Positions 24,780-34,406 are shown, counted from the stretch's first letter. The stretch is DNA of 64,000 bases from an uncultured Collinsella sp. (GCA_900541725.1 UQLB01000001.1:1-64000); one strand, 5' to 3'. Program-made: numbers and translations. The notes: generated from the sequence alone by a model not told the origin.

Positions 24780-24808
24780 ATAATAAACGAACGGCTGTTC
24801 GTGGTCAA
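24780..24808 (-). promoter_or_regulatory. recA promoter with LexA box in the spacer
   Basis: On the minus strand TTGACC (24808-24803) and TATTAT (24785-24780) are 17 bases apart. The 14-base palindrome CGAACGGCTGTTCG (24788-24801) lies between them and is a perfect LexA site. The architecture matches that of the LysM gene promoter beside lexA. Confidence 0.92.
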
Positions 24809-24975
24809 CCGTTCAGATAAATCATATGCAGGCGGTCTTTCCAAAAACCAACCAAACGCCGACCAAACACTGACCAAATGCTTGACCACAAAGGACCAAA
24901 TATGAACAAGGCAGGCAAAATTACATATACAACCAGCACAAACGCCAAATGAGCCTAAGGTCCCTATCTCCACAA

Positions 24976-24999
24976 TTAAGGGGCCCGGAGGCCCCTTAA
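24976..24999. terminator. terminator of the ftsK-pncC run
   Basis: A perfect 10-bp stem (TTAAGGGGCC/GGCCCCTTAA) with a four-base loop lies 7 bases after the pncC stop codon. It separates that run from the recA promoter. Confidence 0.75.
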
Positions 25000-25006
25000 A
25001 ACACGT

Positions 25007-25537
25007 CTATTCCATAGAGTTGAGCACAAGGGCAATGCGACCCAATGCCTCCGTGACCGCATGGGCACGAACACACGAACGGTCGCCCTCATAGTGGCAG
25101 CGCACAGAGTCCACGACCGGCACTCCCCCATCGGCGGAACGATGCGCCCGGCCAATATAGAAAGTGCCCGCAGGATCGTCCTCAGTACCACCGCCGGGGC
25201 CGGCATAACCCGTTGCGCTCACTGCAATATCGCTCTGGTACAGCTCCAGCGAACCCACCGCCATCTCGCGCGCGGTCTGATGCGACACCGCGGTATAGCG
25301 GTCGAGCGTCTCCTGCTCAACACCCAACACACGATGCTTGATCTCATCGCAGTAGGTCACCGCACCGCCACGCAGCGCCGCCGAGGCGCCCGGGATATCC
25401 GCAATCGTCGAGGCGATCATACCCGCCGTCAGCGACTCAGCCGTCGAAACCGTCACGCCCCGAGCGCTCGCACGCTCGACAATATCGCGCGCCAGCTCCT
25501 CGTTATGTGCGGAAATCTGCTCAAAAGAGACCGTCAT
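25007..25537 (-). CDS. pncC: nicotinamide-nucleotide amidohydrolase, CinA C-terminal family
   Basis: This protein of about 176 residues is the stand-alone CinA C-terminal domain, which deamidates NMN to NaMN in the pyridine nucleotide cycle. Family motifs are STAESLTAGM, GGAVTYCDEIKHRVLGV and SATGYAGPGG. The N-terminal MoCF domain of full CinA is absent. An ATG at 25537 and an in-frame GTG at 25543 are both possible. It follows pgsA by about 12 bases, the same pgsA-cinA-recA neighbourhood as in many Gram-positives. Confidence 0.92.
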   Translation of the reverse strand: MTVSFEQISAHNEELARDIVERASARGVTVSTAESLTAGMIASTIADIPGASAALRGGAVTYCDEIKHRVLGVEQETLDRYTAVSHQTAREMAVGSLELYQSDIAVSATGYAGPGGGTEDDPAGTFYIGRAHRSADGGVPVVDSVRCHYEGDRSCVRAHAVTEALGRIALVLNSME

Positions 25538-25549
25538 ACCCACCAGGAC

Positions 25550-26188
25550 CTAGACCGAAAAGACGATCTTGCGACAGTTCCAGAAGTACTGGGCGCCCGA
25601 GACAATGGTCAAAATCACGGCGATGACGTACAGGAAGCGCGACACCGAATAGACACCGAGCAGCAGCGACACCGGCCCCAGCTGGAGACCGGCCATCGCA
25701 AAGACGCACAGATAGCCGCAGATGGAGACCATCGTGGTCGCCGTCTTATACTTGCCGAGCTTATCGGCGGCAACGACCACGCCGGCAGCGCTCGCGACCA
25801 TGCGAAGGGCACTCACCAGCAGCTCGCGGAACAAGATGATGAACACGGACCACACGGTCACCGCGCCAAAATCCAAGAACAGCAGCAGGGCCGAGAACAC
25901 CAGCAGCTTGTCGGCGATGGGGTCCAAGAACTTGCCGAAATCGGTGATCTCGTTGCGCGAGCGTGCCAGATAGCCGTCGACCTTATCGGTGCACGACAGG
26001 ATCACATACAAAATGAAGGCAGCGGCGGCGAGCGGGCCGTCAAAGATGCTCCAGTCCGTACCGGCAACGCTCGCGTGAGACAGGGCCGAGACGATCATGA
26101 ACACCGGGATAAAGACGATGCGAACGCACGTCACGATGTTGGCGGGCGTCCAAACACTCGTCAGTTCCTTATTGCTCTCGTTTGCCAC
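25550..26188 (-). CDS. pgsA: phosphatidylglycerophosphate synthase
   Basis: This 212-residue membrane enzyme makes phosphatidylglycerol phosphate from CDP-diacylglycerol and glycerol-3-phosphate. The CDP-alcohol motif is intact (DKVDGYLAR ... GKFLDPIADK). The N-terminal PANIVTCVRIVFIPVFM is typical of PgsA. It sits between rimO and pncC. It is the canonical copy; a divergent paralogue is at 4627-5331. Confidence 0.94.
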   Translation of the reverse strand: MANESNKELTSVWTPANIVTCVRIVFIPVFMIVSALSHASVAGTDWSIFDGPLAAAAFILYVILSCTDKVDGYLARSRNEITDFGKFLDPIADKLLVFSALLLFLDFGAVTVWSVFIILFRELLVSALRMVASAAGVVVAADKLGKYKTATTMVSICGYLCVFAMAGLQLGPVSLLLGVYSVSRFLYVIAVILTIVSGAQYFWNCRKIVFSV

Positions 26189-26197
26189 AACGCTCTC

Positions 26198-27547
26198 CTA
26201 CTCCACAACATGACCGATAAGCTCATAGCAGAAGCTATCGGTAAACTCGACGGTCAGAATATCGCCCACGGACGCCTCGCTGGCATCCAGATGCACCGCG
26301 CCATCGGAATCGGGCGCCTGGAACCAGGCGTGACCGATCAGCTCGGCGCCGTCCTCGGTCTCCTCGATGCCATCGACGATCACCTGGGCGCGCTCACCCA
26401 CATGGGCTGCCGTGGCGGCAAAACCAAGCGACTCGGCCAGATCCATGGCCTCCTGGGCGCGCTCGAGCTTGACCTCCTCATCGACCTGGCCCTCCATCTT
26501 GGCGGCCAGGCTGCCCTCCTCACGCGAGTAGGCAAAGACGCTCGTGTAGTCAAAGCCGACGGTGTCCATAAAGTCAATAAGGTCGCGGAACTCGTCGTCG
26601 GTCTCGGTCGGGAATCCGACCATGGCCGTAGAGCGAATCACGATGCCGGGGATGCGCTCGCGAAGGTCGCGGAACAAATCTTCGAGCTCCTGGCGCGAAC
26701 CGGAGCGACGCATGGCCTTGAGGATGCGGGCGTCGCAGTGCTGCACGGGGATATCGATATAGGGCAGCACCTCAGGCGTATCGCGAATCGTCTCGATAAG
26801 CTCGTCGGTCATACCCTCGGGCTGCAGATAGAGCACGCGGATCCAGACGTTGTGCGGACGCACGGCCTCGGCGACGGCACGCAGCAGCTGCGCCAGATTG
26901 CGCGGCGAGCCCTCGGCGACGTCCTCGTCGGCAAAGTCGGTACCCCAAATGCCCGTGTCCTGGCCGATCAGCACGATCTCGCGCACACCGCCGGCAACCA
27001 GGTCGCGAACCTCGGAGATAATGCTCTCGGCATTACGCGAATGATAGCGACCGCGAATGTAAGGGATCATGCAGAAGCTGCAGAAGCGGTTGCAGCCATC
27101 AGAAATCTTGACGTAGGCAACCGCACCCTCGACGGTACGCTTGACCTGAGGAATATAGGCGGCAATCTCGCGCTCGACACCCAGCACGCCATCGATGACC
27201 GCCACGATGCCGTCTTCCTCGTCGGCCTTCACAAAGGCAGCGACCTCGGGCAACTCGTCAGGCAGGTCGTCGCCATAGCGCGACGGCACGCAGCCGCACA
27301 TGACGATGGGGCAAGAACGAACGCCGTCCTGAACCTCGTTGGCGAGCTCGAGCGTGGTCTCGATGCTCTCGGACGTTGCGGAGGCGAGGAACGAGCAAGT
27401 ATTGACGATAGCGATATCGGCATCCTGCGGGTCGAATGCCTCCTCGTAGCCCGCGGCGGTCAAAAGAGAACGCATGCGGTCGGTGTCAACCTCGTTCTTA
27501 GCGCACCCGAGGGTGATGTAGAGCACGGAGCCCAACGGTGTATCCAT
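26198..27547 (-). CDS. rimO: ribosomal protein S12 methylthiotransferase
   Basis: This 449-residue radical-SAM enzyme methylthiolates an aspartate of ribosomal protein S12. N-terminal cysteines are in ITLGCAKNEVD, NTCSFL and CGCVPSR. The radical-SAM motif is CNRFCSFC followed by MIPYIRGRYHSR, and a TRAM domain ends the protein. The GCAKN sequence and short TRAM distinguish it from MiaB and MtaB. It forms a run with pgsA and yajQ. Confidence 0.96.
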   Translation of the reverse strand: MDTPLGSVLYITLGCAKNEVDTDRMRSLLTAAGYEEAFDPQDADIAIVNTCSFLASATSESIETTLELANEVQDGVRSCPIVMCGCVPSRYGDDLPDELPEVAAFVKADEEDGIVAVIDGVLGVEREIAAYIPQVKRTVEGAVAYVKISDGCNRFCSFCMIPYIRGRYHSRNAESIISEVRDLVAGGVREIVLIGQDTGIWGTDFADEDVAEGSPRNLAQLLRAVAEAVRPHNVWIRVLYLQPEGMTDELIETIRDTPEVLPYIDIPVQHCDARILKAMRRSGSRQELEDLFRDLRERIPGIVIRSTAMVGFPTETDDEFRDLIDFMDTVGFDYTSVFAYSREEGSLAAKMEGQVDEEVKLERAQEAMDLAESLGFAATAAHVGERAQVIVDGIEETEDGAELIGHAWFQAPDSDGAVHLDASEASVGDILTVEFTDSFCYELIGHVVE

Positions 27548-27574
27548 GTTGGAGAGCGGTCCTTTCGATTGATA

Positions 27575-28072
27575 TTAGCGGTAGTTGGTGAACTGCAGCG
27601 GCTGGCCGTAGTCCTGGTCGCGCAGGAACTGAATCACGGTCTGCAGCGCGTCCTTCGAAGCAGAGGAAACACGCAGCTTGTCGGCCTCGATGGTCACCTT
27701 GACCTTGAGCTTTTGGTCCTTGATGTCCTTGTTGATCTTCTTGGCGGTCGCCTGGTCGATACCCTCGACGATATGGCCGAGCACGCGCACGGTGCCGCCC
27801 GATGCCGCCTGCGGAGCATCCCACGAGACAGCCTTGAGGTCGACGCCGCGCTTGATGAGCTTGGAGCTCAGCACGTCGACAATCTGTTTGGAGACAAAGT
27901 CGGCCGGGGCGTTGATCGTAAAGAGCTTGTCGCCCTTCGAAAGCTCAATCGTAGCGCCGGAATCCTTAAGGTCATAGCGCTGGGAAATCTCGCGCGTGGT
28001 CTGCTGGAAGGCGTTGTCGACCTCTTGCATGTTGACCTCGGACACGACGTCGAAGCTGGAATCTTTAGCCAT
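27575..28072 (-). CDS. yajQ: YajQ family nucleotide-binding protein
   Basis: This 165-residue protein starts with the conserved SSFDVVSEVNMQEVDNA and NQ-type segment TTREISQRYDLKDSGA. It ends LRDQDYGQPLQFTNYR, matching the YajQ/DUF520 family. Some members bind cyclic di-GMP and act with transcription factors, but the role outside Xanthomonas is unsettled. The start has GAAAGGAAAC upstream. Confidence 0.95.
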   Translation of the reverse strand: MAKDSSFDVVSEVNMQEVDNAFQQTTREISQRYDLKDSGATIELSKGDKLFTINAPADFVSKQIVDVLSSKLIKRGVDLKAVSWDAPQAASGGTVRVLGHIVEGIDQATAKKINKDIKDQKLKVKVTIEADKLRVSSASKDALQTVIQFLRDQDYGQPLQFTNYR

Positions 28073-28098
28073 GATGTTTCCTTTCGCGTACGAGCGGC

Positions 28099-29625
28099 TT
28101 AGTAGCTATCGTACGAATAGTCGGTAGAATCGGTGGGCGTTTGACCGTCAGTTGCGGTAACGGCACCATCCGTGGACTGGGCATCGGTACCGTCGGAGGT
28201 GTCGGTACCATCGGTGGTGTCGGTACCATCGGTGGTGTCGGTACCATCAGAACTTTCACCATTCGCGGAATCAGTCGTCTCCTTCTTGGGAACGGTGATC
28301 GTCACACGCGCCACGCCCGAGGTCTTGGTATCGTAACGGACCTTTTCACCGTTCTTGGTAACGGTGACATCGGAAGGCTTGGACGTGGTGATCTCGATCG
28401 AGGACTCGGGCGTGTACTCCTGCTCAAAGGGGCCAGTCGCCTGGGCGCCATAGACCGACTTGCCGTCGACCTTGACCTCAATCCACGCGGTCTTTCCCTT
28501 GGCAACGGAGACCTTGACCTTCGTGACCTCGTTCTCTTCCTTCTTGGCCGTCTTGGTGGCGTCCGAATCGGTCGACTCATCCGTCGCCTCATCGGTATCT
28601 TCGTCCTCGTCGACCGTTTCGGTCTTCTTAGAAGACTTCTTGGTCGTCGTCTTGGTGGCAACGGGCGTCTCGGGCGTCGACTCGGGCGCCGAGGAGCCGC
28701 AGCCACGCAGGAGCACCACGATGAGCACGATCAGCAGCAGCGCCACGGCGCCGATGCCGGCGTAGACGATACGCGGATCGAGCCCGTTGTTTTGAGGAGT
28801 ACGTGATCCGCCGCGTCCACGACTGGAACTGCTGCGGCCGCCTCCCTGAGGCATACGACCACGATTGCTATCGGAACGGCCGCGATAGCCACCCTGGCCC
28901 TGAAGGCTGCGCTGACCCGAGCGGGGCGCAAGTTCACCTCGGCCTTGATAGCCACGCTGGCCCGAACGCGGAGCCGAGGAGCGCTGGCCATACGGCTGTG
29001 ATTGAGAGCGAAGACGCGGCGTGACCTGCGTGGTATCGGCATCCGCATAGCCACCGCGAGAGCGTCCCGTAGAGGCACCACGGTAACCGCGATCGGAATA
29101 GCCGCCGTCGCCGTAGCCGGCACGAGGGTCACGCGCCACGCCGCGAGCAGCGGGAAGCGCACGGTCCTCGGGCATCGGCGTACTGCGGAACCGGTCACGC
29201 TGTGAGCGAATTTCCTCGCCCGAACCCGTCTCGGTAATATAACCGGCCTGCTGAGGACGCTGTCCATAGCGGGTCGAACGACCGCCCTGAACCATCAGGA
29301 AGCGCCCGTTATCGACCGAAGAACGCGAATTGACGTAGCCGGCGGCGTCCTGAAAACGACCGCCCTGCTGCGATGTCTCGCGTTCGTATGCCATCAGGTC
29401 GTCAAAGTAGGCATTGACGACCTCGCGCGGATTGAGGCCCAAAAAGCGAGCATAGCTCGAAATCATGCCCTGCGCATAGCCGCGCGGCGGCATCGAAGCA
29501 AAGTTACCGGTCTCGAAAAACTCGATGATCTGCGGCCTGATTTTGATGGTGTTGGCGACCTGCTGAATGGAAAGGCCCATTCGGCGACGCTGCTCGAGCA
29601 GCATGTCACCAAAGCGTGCAGCCAT
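28099..29625 (-). CDS. rodZ: RodZ-like helix-turn-helix membrane protein
   Basis: This 508-residue protein has the RodZ architecture: an N-terminal HTH_25 domain (about 5-75: MLLEQRRRMGLSIQQVANTI and PRGYAQGMISSYARFLGL), a long Arg/Gly/Ser-rich linker (about 95-285), one membrane helix (about 290-312) and a periplasmic DUF4115 domain (about 365-450). A Thr/Asp/Gly-rich repeat tail follows. RodZ links the cell-shape cytoskeleton to the wall machinery. In organisms without mreB (none is seen here) its partner is unclear. It overlaps the ftsK stop codon by one base. Confidence 0.88.
   Translation of the reverse strand: MAARFGDMLLEQRRRMGLSIQQVANTIKIRPQIIEFFETGNFASMPPRGYAQGMISSYARFLGLNPREVVNAYFDDLMAYERETSQQGGRFQDAAGYVNSRSSVDNGRFLMVQGGRSTRYGQRPQQAGYITETGSGEEIRSQRDRFRSTPMPEDRALPAARGVARDPRAGYGDGGYSDRGYRGASTGRSRGGYADADTTQVTPRLRSQSQPYGQRSSAPRSGQRGYQGRGELAPRSGQRSLQGQGGYRGRSDSNRGRMPQGGGRSSSSRGRGGSRTPQNNGLDPRIVYAGIGAVALLLIVLIVVLLRGCGSSAPESTPETPVATKTTTKKSSKKTETVDEDEDTDEATDESTDSDATKTAKKEENEVTKVKVSVAKGKTAWIEVKVDGKSVYGAQATGPFEQEYTPESSIEITTSKPSDVTVTKNGEKVRYDTKTSGVARVTITVPKKETTDSANGESSDGTDTTDGTDTTDGTDTSDGTDAQSTDGAVTATDGQTPTDSTDYSYDSY
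28196..28250 (-). repeat. 15-base tandem repeat encoding the DGTDT tail of RodZ
   Basis: Tandem 15-base units (on the plus strand GGTGTCGGTACCATC) encode DGTDT repeats at the end of RodZ. Copy number is likely to vary between strains without breaking the frame. Confidence 0.7.
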
Positions 29626-32405
29626 CAGAATCCTCCAAACTCACAATCTTCACGTGCCATCTCGGCGTCGACAGATTCCAGCGCGGCAAGCCCCTCCTCG
29701 TCCAATAGGACCTCGCGCGGCTTGGAACCGTCGGGCGGGCCGACGACACCCTTTTCTTCCAGCATGTCCATAATACGCCCGGCGCGCGCATAGCCAACCT
29801 TAAGGCGGCGTTGCAGGCCAGATGTGGAGCCCAGCTGCGATTCCACCACAATATGGGCGGCTTCCCAAATGAGCGGATCATCGTCTTGCGGCTCGGCGAC
29901 TCCGGTGCGGACAATGCCGCCGCCACCCGCCATGGACATGGAAGCGGGCGCCACGGCAGACAGAATCTCCTCGTGGTAGTCAGGCTCACTCTGCGACTTG
30001 ACGAACTCGACAATCTCGTTGATTTCGTCGTCCGAGACAAAGCAGCCCTGGATACGGCGAGGCTTGCCCCAGTCGACCTTGGAGAACAGCATGTCGCCCA
30101 AACCGGTGAGCTTTTCGGCACCCATCTGGTCGATGATGACGCGCGAGTCGATGCCCGTGGCGACATTAAAGGCGATGCGGTTGGTGATGTTGGCCTTGAT
30201 AAGGCCCGTCACTACGTTGGAACTGGGGCGCTGCGTGGCCACGATAAGATGAATGCCGGCGGCACGGCCCAGCTGCGCAATACGCACAATCGAGGCCTCG
30301 ACATCCTTACCGGCGACCATCATCAGGTCCGAGAGCTCGTCAATGATGATGACCAGGTAGGGCATCTTTTGCGGCGGGTTGTCGTAATGCTCAAACTCGC
30401 CGGCGGCCTGCTTTTCGTTGTAGGTCGAGATCTTACGCACGTTGAGACGCTCGAAGACCTTCAGGCGACGCTCCATCTCGGACACGGCCCATTGCAGAGC
30501 GCTCGCGGCCTGCTTGGGCTCGGTCACCACGGGCACATAGAGATGCGGCAAACCGTTATAGCCCGCAAGCTCGACGCGCTTGGGGTCGACCATGATCAGG
30601 CGAACGTACTCGGGAAGCGCGCGCATGAGCAGGGTCGTGATGATGGAGTTGATCATCACCGACTTACCAGAACCGGTCGTGCCGGCGATCAGCAGGTGGG
30701 GCATCTTGGCAAGGTCGGCGACGACCGGCGTGCCCTCGGCATCTCGACCGATGGCCAGCTCGAGCGGACCGCCCTTCACATAGGGAAGCACGTCGCCCAG
30801 GTTGACGTTCTGGCGCTTGCGATTGGGGATCTCGATACCCACAAGCGAGGTACCGGGGATCGGGGCAAAGATGCGCACCGACTGAGCAGCGAGCGAAAGC
30901 GCGATATCGTCCTCGAGGCTCGAAATCTTGCTCACGCGCTCGCCCTCGCCAGGTTGCAGCTTAAAGGTCGTCACCGTGGGGCCGGCGATCCAGCCGACCA
31001 CGCGGGCACTGCGGCCAAACTCAAGCAAGGTGGATTGCAGTGACTCGGCAGTCTGTTCCAGCTCCTTGTCAGATGACGCGGAGGACGCCGACTGCGGGTT
31101 GGCGTGCAGGATCTCGAGCGGCGGAAGCTTGAGGCCGTCCTCTTCTTCGCCCTCGTTATCCGCGGGGGCATTGACCGCTCCCCCATCGCTAGGAGTAGGC
31201 GCCTCGGCAGCGCCCGCGACAGCCGTATCGGCAACCTTGGGATGCTTCAAGAAGTCGGGAATCTGAGGTGTTGCCGAGACAGGATTCACGGCAAACGGCG
31301 GCTCGGACTCGTCGATCTTATCGGGGTCGTCTTCCATCGAAAGCTGGCCGGTTACCTGTTCGCGCTTAGCATGGCGACGCGGCAGCAAAGTTGTCTTTGC
31401 GGTCTCAATCGGAGCCTCGTCGTCCTCGTCATCGCCCTCGGTAAGCTCAATCTCGCTATCGGACCAAGACGGGTCGGGCTCGCTTGTATTCAACTTGGGC
31501 GTGGCCTTGCCCTTCTTGACATGACGGCGCGGCAGCAGCGTCGTCTTAGCGCGCTCGGCCTCCACGGCATCGGATACGTCGACAAACGGATCCTCGTCCT
31601 CGTCGTCATCGTCCAAAACCGGGTCCACATCGTTGCCCATGACCGTGGTCACGGCAGCATCGGAGCCCTTTTGACGAAGAATGCTCAGGTGCGGACGGGC
31701 AACGCCGGGCACCGACAGGGCTTCGTCGTCACCCCACGGGCTCGCGTTAACATCGGCACGACGGCGCTCGGCAAAATCGGCCGCGCGGTCGCGAGCAGAG
31801 CGCAGCACGCCACCCACCGAAAAGCCGATGATGACAAAACCAACGACGGCCAGACCCAACAGGACCACCATCGCGATAGGCTTACCCAGGGCATTCTGCA
31901 GCGCACTCGCAATAAACGCACCGATGTAGCCACCCGAGGCGGACAGATTTTGCGGCGTGAACATAAGGTCACACGAGTCGCTCGTACCCGGCACCATCAG
32001 CGAAAGAATGGAGACAACGGCAATAAAGACCACGGCTCCGCCCGCGACCGAGCGAATGTTGAGCGGCGAGTCCTCGCCTAAAAAGAGCGTGGCGGCAAAC
32101 AGCAAAATAACGATCGGCAGCACGTAGGCGCCCAGTCCAAAGCCCAGGTGGTAGAAACCGCCAACCGCAGCCGTAACGGGTGCTGTTGCCGGAGAAATCA
32201 CGGCAATGAAGGACGCAATCGCCAAAACGGCGATGACCACGCCGGCAATATCGCGGTTGGCCGAGGGCTCGACCAGGGGCTCAAAATCGTCGAAGTCGGC
32301 CTCGTGGCCCTTATTGGCACGAAGATGGGAACCGGCACCCTTAGCAGATGCCGGTTGGTTATTGGCCTTATTGCCTTTGGCGTTTTGTGCAGATCCGCGC
32401 GCCAA
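29625..32405 (-). CDS. ftsK: DNA translocase FtsK/SpoIIIE
   Basis: This 926-residue septal DNA pump moves chromosome ends during division. Four membrane helices (about 52-72, 86-110, 118-138, 155-200) are followed by an acidic linker (about 220-430), the RecA-like motor with Walker A GTTGSGKS (575-582) and Walker B MVDPKR, IIDELSDLMM, and a C-terminal winged gamma domain (about 860-926: LQRRLKVGYARAGRIMDMLE). The start is TTG at 32405, placed well after GGAGG. The linker contains the decamer AKTTLLPRRH twice, 50 residues apart. It is 2 bases after the rnj stop codon. Confidence 0.96.
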   Translation of the reverse strand: MARGSAQNAKGNKANNQPASAKGAGSHLRANKGHEADFDDFEPLVEPSANRDIAGVVIAVLAIASFIAVISPATAPVTAAVGGFYHLGFGLGAYVLPIVILLFAATLFLGEDSPLNIRSVAGGAVVFIAVVSILSLMVPGTSDSCDLMFTPQNLSASGGYIGAFIASALQNALGKPIAMVVLLGLAVVGFVIIGFSVGGVLRSARDRAADFAERRRADVNASPWGDDEALSVPGVARPHLSILRQKGSDAAVTTVMGNDVDPVLDDDDEDEDPFVDVSDAVEAERAKTTLLPRRHVKKGKATPKLNTSEPDPSWSDSEIELTEGDDEDDEAPIETAKTTLLPRRHAKREQVTGQLSMEDDPDKIDESEPPFAVNPVSATPQIPDFLKHPKVADTAVAGAAEAPTPSDGGAVNAPADNEGEEEDGLKLPPLEILHANPQSASSASSDKELEQTAESLQSTLLEFGRSARVVGWIAGPTVTTFKLQPGEGERVSKISSLEDDIALSLAAQSVRIFAPIPGTSLVGIEIPNRKRQNVNLGDVLPYVKGGPLELAIGRDAEGTPVVADLAKMPHLLIAGTTGSGKSVMINSIITTLLMRALPEYVRLIMVDPKRVELAGYNGLPHLYVPVVTEPKQAASALQWAVSEMERRLKVFERLNVRKISTYNEKQAAGEFEHYDNPPQKMPYLVIIIDELSDLMMVAGKDVEASIVRIAQLGRAAGIHLIVATQRPSSNVVTGLIKANITNRIAFNVATGIDSRVIIDQMGAEKLTGLGDMLFSKVDWGKPRRIQGCFVSDDEINEIVEFVKSQSEPDYHEEILSAVAPASMSMAGGGGIVRTGVAEPQDDDPLIWEAAHIVVESQLGSTSGLQRRLKVGYARAGRIMDMLEEKGVVGPPDGSKPREVLLDEEGLAALESVDAEMAREDCEFGGF

Positions 32406-32406
32406 A

Positions 32407-34077
32407 CTAAACCTCCATGACGACCGGGATGATCATCGGACGGGTGCGCGTACGGCTCCAGATAAAGTTAGAGAGCGAATCGCGCACGGCCTTGCGAATG
32501 GCATCGGAACCGCTGCTGGTAAAGCTAAACTTACCCTTCTCGATCGTCTTCATAATAGACGCGGAGGCATCCTCGGAGAACTGGTCGTCGATGGCAAACG
32601 AGACGCCGCGGCCCGAGAACTCGATGGCCTCGATCTTCTTGTGCTTGAGCGAGACGATGGCAACAGCGGTAACCATACCGTCGTTGGCGAGCTTCTGGCG
32701 ATCGCGCAAGACGATGGGGTCGGTATCGCCGATACGCAGGCCGTCGACGTAGACGACGCCGGACTCGACGGGCGTACCGCGCTTGACGATACCGCCGCGC
32801 ATCTCGAGCGTGTCGCCGTTATCGAGGATAAAGATGTGATCATCCTTGATGCCCATCTTACGAGCAAGCTGGGCATGGGCACGCAGATGCACGGCCTCGC
32901 CGTGAACCGGCATAAAGTAGGTGGGCTTGGCCATGGCCATCAGAAGCTTGAGTTCCTCCTGGCTACCGTGACCGGAGACGTGAACGAGAGCGCGGTTCTT
33001 ATCCCAAACGTCGCAACCGAGCTTGGCCAGGCTGTTGACGACCTGCTGGACGGCTTTCTCGTTACCGGGGACCGGCGTTGCCGAGAGGATAACGGTATCG
33101 CCCTCGTGGATGGAGAGCGTCTTGTGCTCTCCGTTGGCCATGCGGGACAGGGCCGACAGCGGCTCGCCCTGCGAACCGGTGCACATGACGACGATCTTGT
33201 CGTCGGGCAGGTTATCGATATCGAAGGCATCGATGATATCGGCATCGTCGATGTTGAGGTAGCCCAGCTCACGCGCCACGCGGGTGTTCGTGAGCATGGA
33301 GCGACCGGTCACAACGACCTTACGGCCGCACTTGCGGGCGGCATCGCAGATCTGCTGCAGGCGATGGATATGGCTCGAGAACGACGCGACGAACACGCGA
33401 CCCGGGGCGTTCTTGATAGCGTGCAGCAAGTTGGGACCAACCTCGGCCTCGGACTTGGTAAAGCCGGGAACCGTGGCATTGGTGGAGTCGGACAGCAGCA
33501 GGTCGATACCCTGCTTGGCAAAGCGGCTGATAGCGGCATAGTCGGGCGTAACGCCGTCGATGGGCGTCTGGTCGAGCTTAAAGTCGCCGGTGTGCATAAC
33601 GGTGCCCTGGTTAGTGCGAATGAACACGCCCAGAGCGCCGGGGATGGAGTGCGTCATCGAGAAGAAGTCGAGCGAGATGCCACCGAGATTGACATGGCTT
33701 CCGCCCTTGACCTCGCGGAACTTGGGCGCGCGGATTCGGAACTCAGAGAGCTTGCCCTCGATAAAGCCAAGCGTCAGCTTGCTCGAGAAGATGGGCACCT
33801 TGTTGTTGAGGTCCTGCAGCAGATACGGAAGCGAACCGGTGTGGTCCTCGTGGCCGTGGGTGACGATGATGCCGCGGAGTTTCTCCTCGTTCTCCAGAAC
33901 ATAGGTGTAGTCGGGAAGCACCAGATCGATACCAGGCTGGGAGTCATCCGGGAACATGAGACCGGCGTCGACGAGCACCATGTCGTCGCCACACTCGAAG
34001 ACCGTCATGTTCTTGCCGATGCCGTCAAGGCCGCCGAGCGGGATGATCTTCAAGGGAGATGATTTTTTAGCTGCCAT
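32407..34077 (-). CDS. rnj: ribonuclease J
   Basis: This 556-residue 5'-exonuclease/endonuclease of the metallo-beta-lactamase family works in mRNA decay and rRNA maturation. The zinc motif HGHEDHTGSLPYLL lies near residue 75. Further metal ligands are in GDFKLDQTP and HVSGHGSQEE, and a beta-CASP domain with CTGSQGEP follows. The C-terminal domain is near 450-556. It heads the run rnj-ftsK-rodZ-yajQ-rimO-pgsA-pncC. Confidence 0.97.
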   Translation of the reverse strand: MAAKKSSPLKIIPLGGLDGIGKNMTVFECGDDMVLVDAGLMFPDDSQPGIDLVLPDYTYVLENEEKLRGIIVTHGHEDHTGSLPYLLQDLNNKVPIFSSKLTLGFIEGKLSEFRIRAPKFREVKGGSHVNLGGISLDFFSMTHSIPGALGVFIRTNQGTVMHTGDFKLDQTPIDGVTPDYAAISRFAKQGIDLLLSDSTNATVPGFTKSEAEVGPNLLHAIKNAPGRVFVASFSSHIHRLQQICDAARKCGRKVVVTGRSMLTNTRVARELGYLNIDDADIIDAFDIDNLPDDKIVVMCTGSQGEPLSALSRMANGEHKTLSIHEGDTVILSATPVPGNEKAVQQVVNSLAKLGCDVWDKNRALVHVSGHGSQEELKLLMAMAKPTYFMPVHGEAVHLRAHAQLARKMGIKDDHIFILDNGDTLEMRGGIVKRGTPVESGVVYVDGLRIGDTDPIVLRDRQKLANDGMVTAVAIVSLKHKKIEAIEFSGRGVSFAIDDQFSEDASASIMKTIEKGKFSFTSSGSDAIRKAVRDSLSNFIWSRTRTRPMIIPVVMEV

Positions 34078-34265
34078 AGGTTAGTGTTGTTTCCTTTCTT
34101 CGAAACGGGTCTGAAACAACCGACGGGGCGCTTCTGGCAAACCGACCGCCGGGAACGTACAAACATGCATCACAGAGTCGATGCAATAACCACAGTATGA
34201 TACCCATTTGCACAACAACAGACCACCCATGCATCAAAGCCCCATCTGAACCTGTGTATCCCGCC

Positions 34266-34406
34266 GGTCAGGGCTCAGCGGCCCCGGCACGGGCTAAGTT
34301 TCCTGCTCTACAGTCCTGCTCACGACGGAGGCCACATTAAGTGGCCTCCTGTTCGTGCGGAACTCGCGATAAACTTAGCCCGTGCCGGGGCCGCTGAGCC
34401 CTGACC
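34266..34406. repeat. structured element B1: perfect 36-bp arms around a 69-base core
   Basis: Arms 34266-34301 and 34371-34406 are perfect reverse complements (outer end GGTCAGGGCTCAGCGG). The core 34302-34370 begins CCTGCTCTACAGTCCTGC, contains a 9-bp hairpin with loop ATTAA, and ends GCGGAACTCGCGAT. The core and the innermost AAGTTT/AAACTT of the arms are shared with element B2, in opposite orientation. Outer arms are unrelated between copies. It lies in the long rnj-pnp intergenic region. No transposase is encoded and the family is not recognised. Confidence 0.85.

Noticed and set aside
25061..28102. 1,013-codon open frame on the plus strand
   Set aside because: It runs antisense across pncC, pgsA, rimO and yajQ, which are clear genes. 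Its His/Asp/Gly/Leu-rich composition is the usual mirror of G+C-rich codons.
28196..28250. CRISPR-like repeat
   Set aside because: Tandem 15-base units without spacers, in frame with the RodZ tail.
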